Assembly: GCA_040383485.1 (NCBI GenBank)
Contig: JBEIDK010000038.1
Coordinates: forward strand, 1 to 23,003
Reading direction: 5' to 3'
Origin: JBEIDK01 sp040383485
GTDB lineage: Bacteria; Bacteroidota; Bacteroidia; UBA4408
DNA length: 23,003 nt
Below the pieces are notes generated by a model, which saw only the letters and a list, made by a program, of their open reading frames with translations, was not told the origin of the DNA and ran no database searches. A program made the position numbers and the translations under genes. The stretch's first letter is position 1, and every line of letters starts with the position of its first letter. Below are positions 6,968 to 14,367 of this stretch, piece by piece.

Positions 6968-7074
6968 ACGATAAGAAAAACGACCTGTTAACATCGGTTT
7001 TGCGAAAATGTGACTGAAGTGCTAATTTCAACAATTGTGCTTTTAATGCCCTTTCTTCGTAAAGCTCCAAACCG
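6968..7074 (+). repeat. Tail repeat D with extended 3' module
   Basis: The core around 6980-7019 contains TTAACATCGGTTTTGCGAAAATG. As in copy B it is preceded by ATAAGAA-AAC and followed by GAAGTGCTAATTT (7016-7028) and TAAAGCTCCAAACCG (7060-7074). Only about 60 bases without any ORF lie between tail C and tail D, so this looks like an empty or deleted cassette. Confidence 0.55.
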
Positions 7075-7096
7075 TTTCCAAATTATAAATCAAACT

Positions 7097-7207
7097 ATAA
7101 AAACAATTGCGAAAAACATATTTCAGCAACTCAAGGTGTTTTTTACCTTCCTATTTATGGTTACAATAGTGTACTCGTTTTACTATCAAAAAAACCATAA
7201 ACACTAA
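7097..7207 (+). pseudogene. Start-less copy of the small NIFQQ membrane protein
   Basis: The frame matches the protein at 2978-3196: TIAKNIFQQLKVFFTFL and IVYSFYYQ line up with TIPKNIFQQHKVFFTFL and MLYSFYLN. Seven residues of the hydrophobic segment are missing here. The codon that aligns with the ATG start of the other copy is ATA (7097-7099). The frame is open upstream to a GTG at 7010, but those residues translate tail-repeat DNA. It is therefore probably a relic, although use of the GTG cannot be excluded. Confidence 0.4.
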
Positions 7208-7213
7208 GTCTAA

Positions 7214-7594
7214 CTATTCTATATGTTTATTATAAATTCCATATAAAAACTTAAATTCAAAAAAAATAGATTCATCATTTAAAATTAGCGTGTAATCCTT
7301 ACTATGAACCTTTATGTTTACTTGAACTACTTTTTTGTAAATAAAATCAGTATATAGTAAGAACAGAATAAAATTTAGTATAATTAAATTGAAATAAGTA
7401 ATTTTTAAGTAGAGTATACATAGTAAAGAAAATACTGTTAAACTTAAAAAGCAACCAAATAAACTGATGTAATTAATTTTATTCTTAATTTCCATAAATT
7501 CAATTTCTTCTAAATTAAATCGTATGTTTTTGTTATTAAATAATAAATTGAAATGTAAAGGATTAATTACAAGTTTAACGTTTATGGTCTTCAA
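7214..7594 (-). CDS. Hypothetical membrane protein, two transmembrane segments
   Basis: This 126-residue protein has a polar, beta-like N-terminal part (1-40), two closely spaced hydrophobic segments (about 43-63 and 67-85), and a C-terminal part ending FEFKFLYGIYNKHIE. The N-in/loop/C-in layout and length resemble small PH-like or DUF-type membrane proteins, but I recognise no family. It converges on the tail-repeat region of the + strand with only 6 bases between stops, which puts the boundary of the accessory segment here. The 80-aa gene is 49 bases upstream on the same strand. Confidence 0.5.
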   Translation of the reverse strand: MKTINVKLVINPLHFNLLFNNKNIRFNLEEIEFMEIKNKINYISLFGCFLSLTVFSLLCILYLKITYFNLIILNFILFLLYTDFIYKKVVQVNIKVHSKDYTLILNDESIFFEFKFLYGIYNKHIE

Positions 7595-7643
7595 TTAATT
7601 CTTGTTAATTAGTCTTTAGTAGTTTAAAGGTTTTAATTGTAAA

Positions 7644-7886
7644 TTAAAGTATGCTTAAAGGCAATCCACAATCCAAACATTGATTTATTTCAACCTCTTC
7701 TTCAATCGTATCGTTATCTAATTCACAATTACATTCTAAATTAACTTCAATTGAATTGCTACTATTAGCAAGAGTTAACAATACTTGTAATTCATTCAAT
7801 AATTCTTGCTCCTCTTTTTCAATAATGAAGTTATTTTTTTTCACTAATAGTAACTCCAAAATTTCTTTAACTTTTCTAAATTTCAT
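7644..7886 (-). CDS. Small acidic protein with CxC and CxxC pairs
   Basis: The product has 80 residues: a helical first half (1-40) with K/E/L-rich heptads, then an acidic second half. A CxC pair (C52, C54) and a CxxC pair (C70, C73, in QCLDCG) could bind one zinc ion. Short helical plus zinc-knuckle proteins like this often act through protein or nucleic-acid binding, but no family is recognised. The ATG is the first in frame. It lies between the membrane protein and the LuxR-type regulator. Confidence 0.45.
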   Translation of the reverse strand: MKFRKVKEILELLLVKKNNFIIEKEEQELLNELQVLLTLANSSNSIEVNLECNCELDNDTIEEEVEINQCLDCGLPLSIL

Positions 7887-8020
7887 TTTTCTTTACATTT
7901 ATTAAGAGATAACACCCAAAGCATAATATGTATTTAACAAAATAGTTGCACTATTGAGATAATGTATTTCCTTACAACTTCTAATACATAAACTACAAAA
8001 ACTATCATATGTATTTTATT

Positions 8021-8623
8021 TTAGTGTGTATACTTAATAGCAGTATTTTCTAAATTATAAAGCGACTTTGTTAAATCCACTATATTACTTGTATTTGTTT
8101 TCTTTAAAATTCTCATTTTATAGGTACTTATAGTATTTTTTGCCAACGATAGTTTCTTTGAAATTTCATTTACTTTATACCCTTTCATTAATAAAATTGC
8201 ACACTCAACTTCACGTTTAGATAATTTTTCTTTCTGTTCAATTGTTTTAGTAATTCTATAACTTGTACTTAATTTTTTCTTTCTTAATAATGTACGAATA
8301 CTTTTTAAAATTTCAACTTCTGTACTGTTTCTGGATAAAAATGTAATGTTTTGTAATCCTGTAAGTTTGCTAACATCTATATTTTCAACTAGTAAAAGCA
8401 CTTTATCTTTTTTATTTAAAGCTTTTAAATTGTTTACAATTAAATCGAATTCTGATTGCATAAACATATCGAATATCATTAAATCGTATTTTTGATTTGA
8501 TGACAAAAAGTCAAGATTGTTTGTCTTTGAAATTTGAATTTTACTTATTTTGTTGGCTACAAACAAGGATAACCCCATTTCTACCAGTGGATATTTGCTA
8601 TAAATTAATACTTTGCAACTCAT
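8021..8623 (-). CDS. LuxR-type response regulator with degraded receiver domain
   Basis: The 200-residue product has a receiver-like N-terminal half (1-115) and a LuxR/GerE helix-turn-helix at about 132-190 (LSKREVECAILLMKGYKVNEI, then SLAKNTISTYKMRI). A possible phospho-acceptor aspartate sits in MIFD (about residue 52). The paired acidic residues usually found after the first strand (DD in typical regulators) are replaced by YSKYP, so normal Mg2+-dependent phosphorylation is doubtful. It may work as a phosphorylation-independent or ligand-gated DNA binder. The nearest kinase is the TPR histidine kinase at 9726, with one gene between. Confidence 0.8.
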   Translation of the reverse strand: MSCKVLIYSKYPLVEMGLSLFVANKISKIQISKTNNLDFLSSNQKYDLMIFDMFMQSEFDLIVNNLKALNKKDKVLLLVENIDVSKLTGLQNITFLSRNSTEVEILKSIRTLLRKKKLSTSYRITKTIEQKEKLSKREVECAILLMKGYKVNEISKKLSLAKNTISTYKMRILKKTNTSNIVDLTKSLYNLENTAIKYTH

Positions 8624-8869
8624 AATATAAAAATAAAATTGTTAAATGCGAACATTGATACTATATCGACAAACCGTAGAATTAAATTTCAATTTTTCAG
8701 TCTATAATTTATCACTATAGAAATTTAAGATTGAAATAAAATATTAATTGTAATAATTATTTTACTAAAGTAAAGCAATGAAAAATGCCACTACGATTTA
8801 AAAGCGCTATTTGAAATTGATAATTGCGGAAAGTTTTGGTTTGAAGAATAGATAGAGTAGTATTTAGGT

Positions 8870-8902
8870 AAAAAAAAAGACTTCGGACATCAGCCCGAAG
8901 TC
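8870..8902 (-). terminator. Strong intrinsic terminator, minus strand
   Basis: GACTTCGG (8879-8886) pairs perfectly with CCGAAGTC (8895-8902) around an 8-base loop. On the minus strand the stem is followed by nine T residues (complement of A8870-8878). This is the clearest intrinsic terminator in the window. It closes the unit containing the 14-codon ORF at 8937-8981. Confidence 0.85.
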
Positions 8903-8936
8903 AATTTTCAAAAAAGCACCAATAACTAGGTTAGTA

Positions 8937-8981
8937 TCAAGAAATGTGGGGCAATTCTTGATGGGGATTTGAGGTTAACAT
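8937..8981 (-). CDS. 14-codon ORF with good ribosome binding site (leader peptide or micropeptide)
   Basis: On the minus strand, AGGTAGGAG (8991-8999) lies 9 bases before an ATG that opens the frame MLTSNPHQELPHIS and then TGA. Shine-Dalgarno sequences this good are rare in the window. The last third of the ORF and its stop form a perfect 7-bp hairpin (TCAAGAA 8937-8943 with TTCTTGA 8955-8961), and the terminator at 8870-8902 lies 34 bases further on. A CAAATTTA at 9087-9094 reads TAAATTTG on the minus strand and could be a -7 element. The peptide has no hydrophobic segment. It could be a regulatory leader peptide, a small secreted signal precursor or a chance frame in a small RNA. Confidence 0.35.
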   Translation of the reverse strand: MLTSNPHQELPHIS

Positions 8982-9084
8982 AAAAATAAACTCCTACCTA
9001 ATTGCTTCATGTTTTTTGAGGTTTTAATAAGAACTTTAAAGATTGTATAATCAAATGATTTAAAAAATCAATTTATTTATTTGT

Positions 9085-9155
9085 TACAAATTTAAATTAT
9101 AAAAATATTTATTGTCTATCGATTGTGGTTGTTTGCTATTGAAAATAAAGAAAAC
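9085..9155. repeat. Direct repeat, copy 1, flanking the 116-aa gene
   Basis: This segment shares ACAAATT, AAATATTT and, most clearly, TGGTTGTTTGC-ATTGAAAA-AAAG with 9550-9622. The exact core TGGTTGTTTGC lies at 9126-9136. It sits 3' of the 116-aa gene and upstream of the 14-codon ORF on the minus strand, so it may be that unit's promoter region. Confidence 0.45.
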
Positions 9156-9157
9156 TT

Positions 9158-9508
9158 TTATTTTTCTATGTTAAGTATTGGTTTTTCAATGTTTTCACTA
9201 AATGAAAAAATTACTTTCTTTCGTTTATTTTCAGATGATTTTCCAAATCCTCTGTAGTTTCTGAGTATTGAATAATCAATTAGCATTAACTTCTCTAAAT
9301 CCATTTGTTTTAAAGAATTCCAATCTATATGTTCATTGAATTGTTCTTCGTAATAATTTCTTAGAATAAAAAAGGTGTTCTTAGAAATATATTTTTGAAT
9401 ATCAACATAAGTTGTATTCAATTTAGTATTTAAATTCTTGCTTTCTACTTGGGTTTTGTAGGCCACAATTACTTTTAGAGCATTATCAAACTGTTCGTAA
9501 GTTATCAT
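9158..9508 (-). CDS. Hypothetical protein with helix-hairpin-helix-like C-terminal region
   Basis: The protein has 116 residues, is soluble and mostly helical, with no signal peptide. The central part reads LRNYYEEQFNEHIDWNSL. The later stretch LRNYRGFGKSSENKRKKV (about 84-101) resembles, in spacing only, the helix-hairpin-helix of the RNA polymerase alpha C-terminal domain (IRNFGKKSL). That is too weak to assign function. It stands alone between two copies of a direct repeat, with the histidine kinase gene 217 bases upstream on the same strand. Confidence 0.5.
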   Translation of the reverse strand: MITYEQFDNALKVIVAYKTQVESKNLNTKLNTTYVDIQKYISKNTFFILRNYYEEQFNEHIDWNSLKQMDLEKLMLIDYSILRNYRGFGKSSENKRKKVIFSFSENIEKPILNIEK

Positions 9509-9549
9509 AGCAATCTTTATTATTAAATTAAAATATTTTAGATTTGATT

Positions 9550-9622
9550 TTACAAATTAAAATATTTAAGAAATAATGTTGCTATTTATAATGGTTGTTT
9601 GCAATTGAAAAAAAAGATAAAT
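9550..9622. repeat. Direct repeat, copy 2, upstream of the 116-aa gene
   Basis: This is the partner of 9085-9155, with TGGTTGTTTGC at 9592-9602 followed by AATTGAAAA. It lies 42 bases upstream of the 116-aa start codon on the minus strand, the position expected for its promoter. The two copies together suggest a duplicated control region. Confidence 0.45.
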
Positions 9623-9640
9623 TTTTCAAATTCATTAATT

Positions 9641-9665
9641 TTACTAAAATAAATTAGTTTAGTAA
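9641..9665 (-). terminator. Perfect 8-bp inverted repeat downstream of the kinase gene
   Basis: TTACTAAA (9641-9648) pairs with TTTAGTAA (9658-9665) around 9 bases. It lies about 60 bases after the kinase stop codon on the minus strand, where a terminator would be expected. The stem is A/T-rich and there is no clean T-run, so termination is uncertain. Confidence 0.3.
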
Positions 9666-9725
9666 CTACTTACGAAGATGTGTTTAAAATTTAAAGAGGC
9701 AATTTATTATATTAATGAAAATGAT

Positions 9726-11822
9726 TTACGGGGTTGCAAAAAGGATTTCGAATACAGTTCCATTATTTGAATCAATAGTCAATTTTCCTTTTAATTGCTG
9801 TACTAAAAGAGAAACCAATTCCAAACCTATAGATTTTTTATCTGCTTTGTCTTTTGGAAATCCTATACCTGAATCTTCAATACTTAATTTATAATTTTTA
9901 CTGCTTAGTAATTCTATTGAAATGGTTATTTGTCCTTTTTTTTCATTTGGAAACCCGTGTTTAAATGAATTAGTTACTAATTCATTTATAATTAAACCTA
10001 ATGGAATAGACGTTTGAATATCGAAAAACACATTTTCCATTTTAATATATACGTCAATTCTTTCAGAAATTTCTCCAAAAGTAGTTCTAATGTTATTAAC
10101 TAATGATTCTGTATACGTTTCAAAATCGATATTACCAATATCTTCTTTTTGATACAAGTTTTCGTGAATTAATACCATAGAAGCTATTCTAGATTGACCT
10201 TTCTCGATAAAACCTTCAATTGACGTATTTTCCTTATCGGAAGCCTGAATATTTAAAATACTCATAACCAATTGTAAATTATTCTTTACACGATGATGTA
10301 TTTCTTTTAAGAGTAATTCTCTTTCCTGCAATGATTTATAAAGTTCAATTTTTTGTTTTTCTACTAAAATTATTTTGTCTGAAATTATTTTGTTTTTATT
10401 GTGTAATAATTTATTCTTTTTCTTGTTATTAAATAAAGCTAACAAAACAATTCCAGTTATCAAAACAAACATTACAATCAAAAAGAATAATATTAAATTG
10501 AAATTTTTTTGTTTTAAAATTTCTAAATTTTGTTTTTGTTTAGATATAGTCAGTTTTTTTAATGTTAAATCTTTTTGTTTTGAATCGAATTTTATTTCTA
10601 ATTCATCTATATTTTTTTCTTGAATATTTTTTAAAAAATTAATTTCTAAATCTTTATATTTATTTAAATTTTCATAGGCATTTTTATAATCACCTAACTG
10701 ACTATATGTTTTAGAAAGTTCTAAAAAAATACTTCTTTGGTGGTCAGTATCTTCAACAAAAGATAAAAGTTGTAAAGCTTTATTTTGATTTATTAAAGCA
10801 GATTTATAGTTTTTTAATTCATAAAATGAATTTCCAATGATTCCATAAGCCATTAGTTGATTCTCTTTATCATCTACTAGTGCAATCGCAATTTGTGATG
10901 TCTCAATAGCATCTTTATACTTTTTAAGCCCATAATAGGCTTGAGAAAGCATCACCATATTGAATGCTCTTCGGTCTATCGGGCCATTTTTTTTATTAAT
11001 TTCATTTGCAAGTTGAAGGTATTTTACTGCGTTTTTATTATCATCAATATTAAAGTAAGCAATACCAATTGTTGTGTAGAGTATGCTAAATATGTTTTTA
11101 TTTGATTTTAATTCAGTTGCTATTTGAATAGCCTTTTCCGCATATAATATAGCTTTAGTGTGTTTATTGGTCTTTGTATATATTTGACTTCTTTGCTGAT
11201 AACATTTTGACAATCCTCTTAATTTTTGCGAAGATTTGGCAAAAGCTTTTTCGGCTTTATCTACATAGAGTAATGCTTTGGATACGTCATCTTTTACATT
11301 GTAGTAAAAACAAAGTTCAAAATACAATTCACCTCTCGCATAATTAAATTTAGGATTACTAGAAAATTGAGTTCCATATACAGCTTTTTGTATTGCCTTG
11401 TCTATATTTCCACCCTCTTTAGTTGCTCGGGCTAAATAAGTTAAATTAGTTAGGTAGTTTGAAGTATCCTTTAATTTTAAGTATATTTTACCTGCTTCTT
11501 CACTATTATGTATTGCTTTTATATATTGACCTTGATTTAAAAGTATCTTAGAAGAAATTCGATAGAAATCAGCAATACCTTTCGAAAAATTGTATTTTTT
11601 CGAAATTGGCAATGCTATATAAATGAATTTATTCGATTTTTCTGGTTCTATATCCTGATATTCTTCAGCAAGTTGATTGTAGATTATTGCTTTATCAAGT
11701 GTTGAATTTTTATTTTTTAATTGAAGTTGTAGGCTATCTATCTTTTTTAAGTTTATGACTTGTGCCTTTAATTGAGAAGTAAGCAAGAATAATATAGCCG
11801 AAAGAACAAATCTAAGTTTCAT
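9726..11822 (-). CDS. TPR-containing sensor histidine kinase (HisKA_2 type)
   Basis: A start at the ATG read from 11822 gives about 698 residues and a proper signal peptide (MKLRFVLSAILFLLTSQLKAQ). An in-frame ATG at 11849 would add 9 polar residues. Numbered from 11849, a series of TPR-like helical pairs fills about 45-400, a coiled coil follows, and one transmembrane segment lies near 451-473. The phospho-acceptor region IHHRVKNNLQL (His about 517-518) is typical of HisKA_2. The HATPase domain has the N-box NELVTNSFKHGF (about 620-632) and DSGIGF (about 658-663). The TPRs would be periplasmic and sense an unknown signal. No regulator is encoded directly beside it; the LuxR-type gene at 8021 is the nearest candidate. 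Confidence 0.9.
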   Translation of the reverse strand: MKLRFVLSAILFLLTSQLKAQVINLKKIDSLQLQLKNKNSTLDKAIIYNQLAEEYQDIEPEKSNKFIYIALPISKKYNFSKGIADFYRISSKILLNQGQYIKAIHNSEEAGKIYLKLKDTSNYLTNLTYLARATKEGGNIDKAIQKAVYGTQFSSNPKFNYARGELYFELCFYYNVKDDVSKALLYVDKAEKAFAKSSQKLRGLSKCYQQRSQIYTKTNKHTKAILYAEKAIQIATELKSNKNIFSILYTTIGIAYFNIDDNKNAVKYLQLANEINKKNGPIDRRAFNMVMLSQAYYGLKKYKDAIETSQIAIALVDDKENQLMAYGIIGNSFYELKNYKSALINQNKALQLLSFVEDTDHQRSIFLELSKTYSQLGDYKNAYENLNKYKDLEINFLKNIQEKNIDELEIKFDSKQKDLTLKKLTISKQKQNLEILKQKNFNLILFFLIVMFVLITGIVLLALFNNKKKNKLLHNKNKIISDKIILVEKQKIELYKSLQERELLLKEIHHRVKNNLQLVMSILNIQASDKENTSIEGFIEKGQSRIASMVLIHENLYQKEDIGNIDFETYTESLVNNIRTTFGEISERIDVYIKMENVFFDIQTSIPLGLIINELVTNSFKHGFPNEKKGQITISIELLSSKNYKLSIEDSGIGFPKDKADKKSIGLELVSLLVQQLKGKLTIDSNNGTVFEILFATP

Positions 11823-11849
11823 GTATTGTGGGGTTATATTTGTTTTCAA

Positions 11850-12250
11850 TAGCTAATTTGTTTGTTATAAAATCCTTAAATTAATTTGATGTTTTATCAT
11901 TTACTCTTTACTGCTTTTTTTACCTAGTCGTCAATTCTTTGTTTATTTAAATTGGGATAGCGCTAGTCTTTAGTTTCCTCAAAAATAATATATTTTCGTG
12001 AATTATAAATATATAATAGTATTCTGATTTAATTACTTTCAAATATTTGGATAATTAATTATGAACTTTCTTACTGTTTTTTGATTTTTTTTGTGCTAAA
12101 TTATAAATTTTATTTAGCTAATTTTTGTGACTCATAAATTGAAAAATTAGCTATTTTCACTTCGCTACCTGAAAAAAAATTAAAGTTTGATTACTAGAAT
12201 TTAATTCATTTAATGGTTCATTTCCCAATAATTTTATAATAAATTTAAAG
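11850..12250. other. Non-coding gap between the kinase and the surface cluster
   Basis: The 401 bases hold no convincing ORF; the minus-strand frame reaching into it from 12363 is a shadow of the DUF1501 gene. It should contain the kinase promoter near 11850-11950, but no clear -7/-33 pair was found. The one distinct structure is the inverted repeat at 12115-12153. Confidence 0.5.
12115..12153. repeat. Perfect 12-bp inverted repeat downstream of the DUF1501 gene
   Basis: TAGCTAATTTTT (12115-12126) is exactly complementary to AAAAATTAGCTA (12142-12153), with a 15-base loop. It lies about 100 bases past the DUF1501 stop codon, so it could terminate the surface cluster's transcript. The flanks are not T-rich enough to be sure. 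Confidence 0.4.
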
Positions 12251-14356
12251 TTAATGAAACGGTACCCAATCTGTACCATTATAACCTTCAAATGTTTTAC
12301 TATATGGATTAAATTGTATACTTCCTTTTTTACTTGGAATAGGAGCAGGTATAGTATAAGCACTATCTGATTCTACTATATTTGTAACTCTAATGATACT
12401 TGCAACTCCTGTTCCATGGATGTTAGGTACCATACTGAAATGATGGTACGCATAGCCATTTATAGACGAGCTATATTCCAAGTTCATTTTTTCGGTTGCA
12501 TAAAAAAGTCCCAACGCATCATCGCGCAAATGGTCAATTAATCTCATTTGTGAATTGGTTTTTTTGAGCCAAAGCACAGGGCTGATATAATTGGAATTGA
12601 CGCTAGTTTTAAAAGTTACTGCTGTGTTTGTTAAGTTGGGGACCATATTAGTTGGTGTAAACCAACGTAAATTCACCCAACCATTTGTTTGTGAAGTCGA
12701 AGTAATTTTCATATTAAAAAAATCATTACTTGCAAAGACACCTTCTTGGTTATTGGTTTTTTGAAAACAACCAATATTATTGGGTGCACAATCTAATGAA
12801 GTATAAGTAAACTCAATATCAAATGGATTGGTATTGGCATCTACACCCGTTGGATTCTTTTCAATACCAACAATATACTTATTGTTACCTGCAACCCCAT
12901 AATATTCCCAGCCTGCTTCAGTATTTTTTAATACTAATATTTTAGTCGTACTGCTATTATAATCCGTGCAACTTCCCATTACTGTGTCTGTTAAACAGCC
13001 CGGGTTGGCGTTTAGTACTGGTTTTATTAGGTTTATAGGATTATTTGTAGTGAAAGAACCTAACCCTATAGAAGTCATTACGTTAGTCGAAGAACCTAAC
13101 CAATCTTGAAAAAATTTAACATATACTTGACGGTAATCAAATTGTAATTCGGAGTCTAAATATCTTCCATCCGCACCGCCATGAATGTTATTCAAATTTG
13201 GATTGACTCCCGTAATTCCTGCATTTACGGCATCGCCAATGACCCACATGGGTGCAAAATTACCATGGTCTGTTCCTAAAGAACCGTTTTGAATTACTTT
13301 TCTTCCAAATTCGGAAAACGTGGTGGTAAGTACTTTATTAGAAAAGCCCATTGCGGTAATGTCATTTTGAAAAGCAGTTATTGCACCAGATACATTGTTT
13401 AACAAGTTCGCATGTTGACCTAGATGACTAGTACCCGATTGTATTTGATTGGCATGGGTGTCAAAACCTTCAATAGTACACTGATATATTTTGGTTTTAC
13501 TACCTCCTTTAATGAGTCTCGCTATCGTTTTTAACTGTTTGGCTAGACTGGTATCTGGATAAATGGTACTTGAATTTACTCCGGTATTAAAACAACCCAT
13601 CACTCGGTTGTAATAGATGTCCATATTTTGCTCAATCCCTTTTAAGTAGTCCAATTTAATAGCGTGCTCTGAATTTGCGGTACTTGGAGCCGCTCTGCCT
13701 AATAGTGCATTGAAACTATTTTGTAAAAAAGTACCATTGTACTCAACACTTTTAATACCGTGGTCATGGCTGAAACTTGGAATCGGGTTGTAACTTCCCA
13801 AATGCAAACACAAAGGATCACTCATCAATCCCGTTGGATTACCACTCAAATTTGGATAAATGGTATTGATGTAGTTTCCTATCATGCCCTCGTCCATAAT
13901 GCCAAAAAAATTTCCATCTTTTCCAGCCCACATAATATTTTCCGAAGCAAAATGGGAGCCATTGGAATTGGGATACCCAACGTTATTAATTAACTGTGCT
14001 TTTCCGGCATCGTACAAACTTTTAATTCCAGTCATCACAGGATGCAGCCCTATTTTTTTATTGTCAGCAACGGTGTTATCCAAAGCAATAATTCCGTTGG
14101 ATTGTCCTACATTATTCAATTTTAAAGTAGGACGTTTATTAGCATACACATCGTATTGATTCAAGGGTACGCACATGTTTAACCCATCATTGGCACCAGC
14201 AAATCGCACTATGACCAACACTCTGTCGTTTATGTTATCACAGGTCAATAAAGGAAATGGGGAGGTGTTGAAAAAATCCGCAGCAAACCCATTCAAATTA
14301 AAACCCAGACCTAAAGATGCCAAGCTTGTATTTCGTAAAAAATCTCTTCTTTCCAT
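12251..14356 (-). CDS. Tat-exported DUF1501 protein with long C-terminal extension
   Basis: The product has 701 residues. The N-terminus carries a twin-arginine signal (RRDFLRN at 3-9, then a hydrophobic stretch), so it should be exported folded. The DUF1501 domain, part of the alkaline-phosphatase/sulfatase-like superfamily, covers about 40-455. It shows GFDTH (about 297-301), SEFGR (about 346-350) and GTDHG (about 358-362), residues that usually serve the metal site. The domain normally ends there. Here about 240 extra residues follow, with four Cys near 470-550 and a C-terminal tail, IQFNPYSKTFEGYNGTDW, shared with the fibre protein at 16314. It starts 11 bases after the DUF1800 gene; this pair is a common Bacteroidota operon whose biochemistry is not settled. 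Confidence 0.85.
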   Translation of the reverse strand: MERRDFLRNTSLASLGLGFNLNGFAADFFNTSPFPLLTCDNINDRVLVIVRFAGANDGLNMCVPLNQYDVYANKRPTLKLNNVGQSNGIIALDNTVADNKKIGLHPVMTGIKSLYDAGKAQLINNVGYPNSNGSHFASENIMWAGKDGNFFGIMDEGMIGNYINTIYPNLSGNPTGLMSDPLCLHLGSYNPIPSFSHDHGIKSVEYNGTFLQNSFNALLGRAAPSTANSEHAIKLDYLKGIEQNMDIYYNRVMGCFNTGVNSSTIYPDTSLAKQLKTIARLIKGGSKTKIYQCTIEGFDTHANQIQSGTSHLGQHANLLNNVSGAITAFQNDITAMGFSNKVLTTTFSEFGRKVIQNGSLGTDHGNFAPMWVIGDAVNAGITGVNPNLNNIHGGADGRYLDSELQFDYRQVYVKFFQDWLGSSTNVMTSIGLGSFTTNNPINLIKPVLNANPGCLTDTVMGSCTDYNSSTTKILVLKNTEAGWEYYGVAGNNKYIVGIEKNPTGVDANTNPFDIEFTYTSLDCAPNNIGCFQKTNNQEGVFASNDFFNMKITSTSQTNGWVNLRWFTPTNMVPNLTNTAVTFKTSVNSNYISPVLWLKKTNSQMRLIDHLRDDALGLFYATEKMNLEYSSSINGYAYHHFSMVPNIHGTGVASIIRVTNIVESDSAYTIPAPIPSKKGSIQFNPYSKTFEGYNGTDWVPFH

Positions 14357-14367
14357 AAGGTAGTAAT

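Noticed and set aside
1..7207. Prophage or transposon as explanation of the accessory region
   Set aside because: No transposase, integrase, terminase, capsid or tail gene and no bounding terminal repeats were found; only the repeat modules described.
7214..7594. Reading the 126-aa membrane protein as an immunity or toxin partner of the small NIFQQ protein
   Set aside because: It lies on the opposite strand with no shared motif or operon; adjacency alone is not enough.
13760..14363. Three + strand ORFs opposite the DUF1501 gene
   Set aside because: They are antisense shadows of a gene with convincing domain motifs, and have no domain character of their own.
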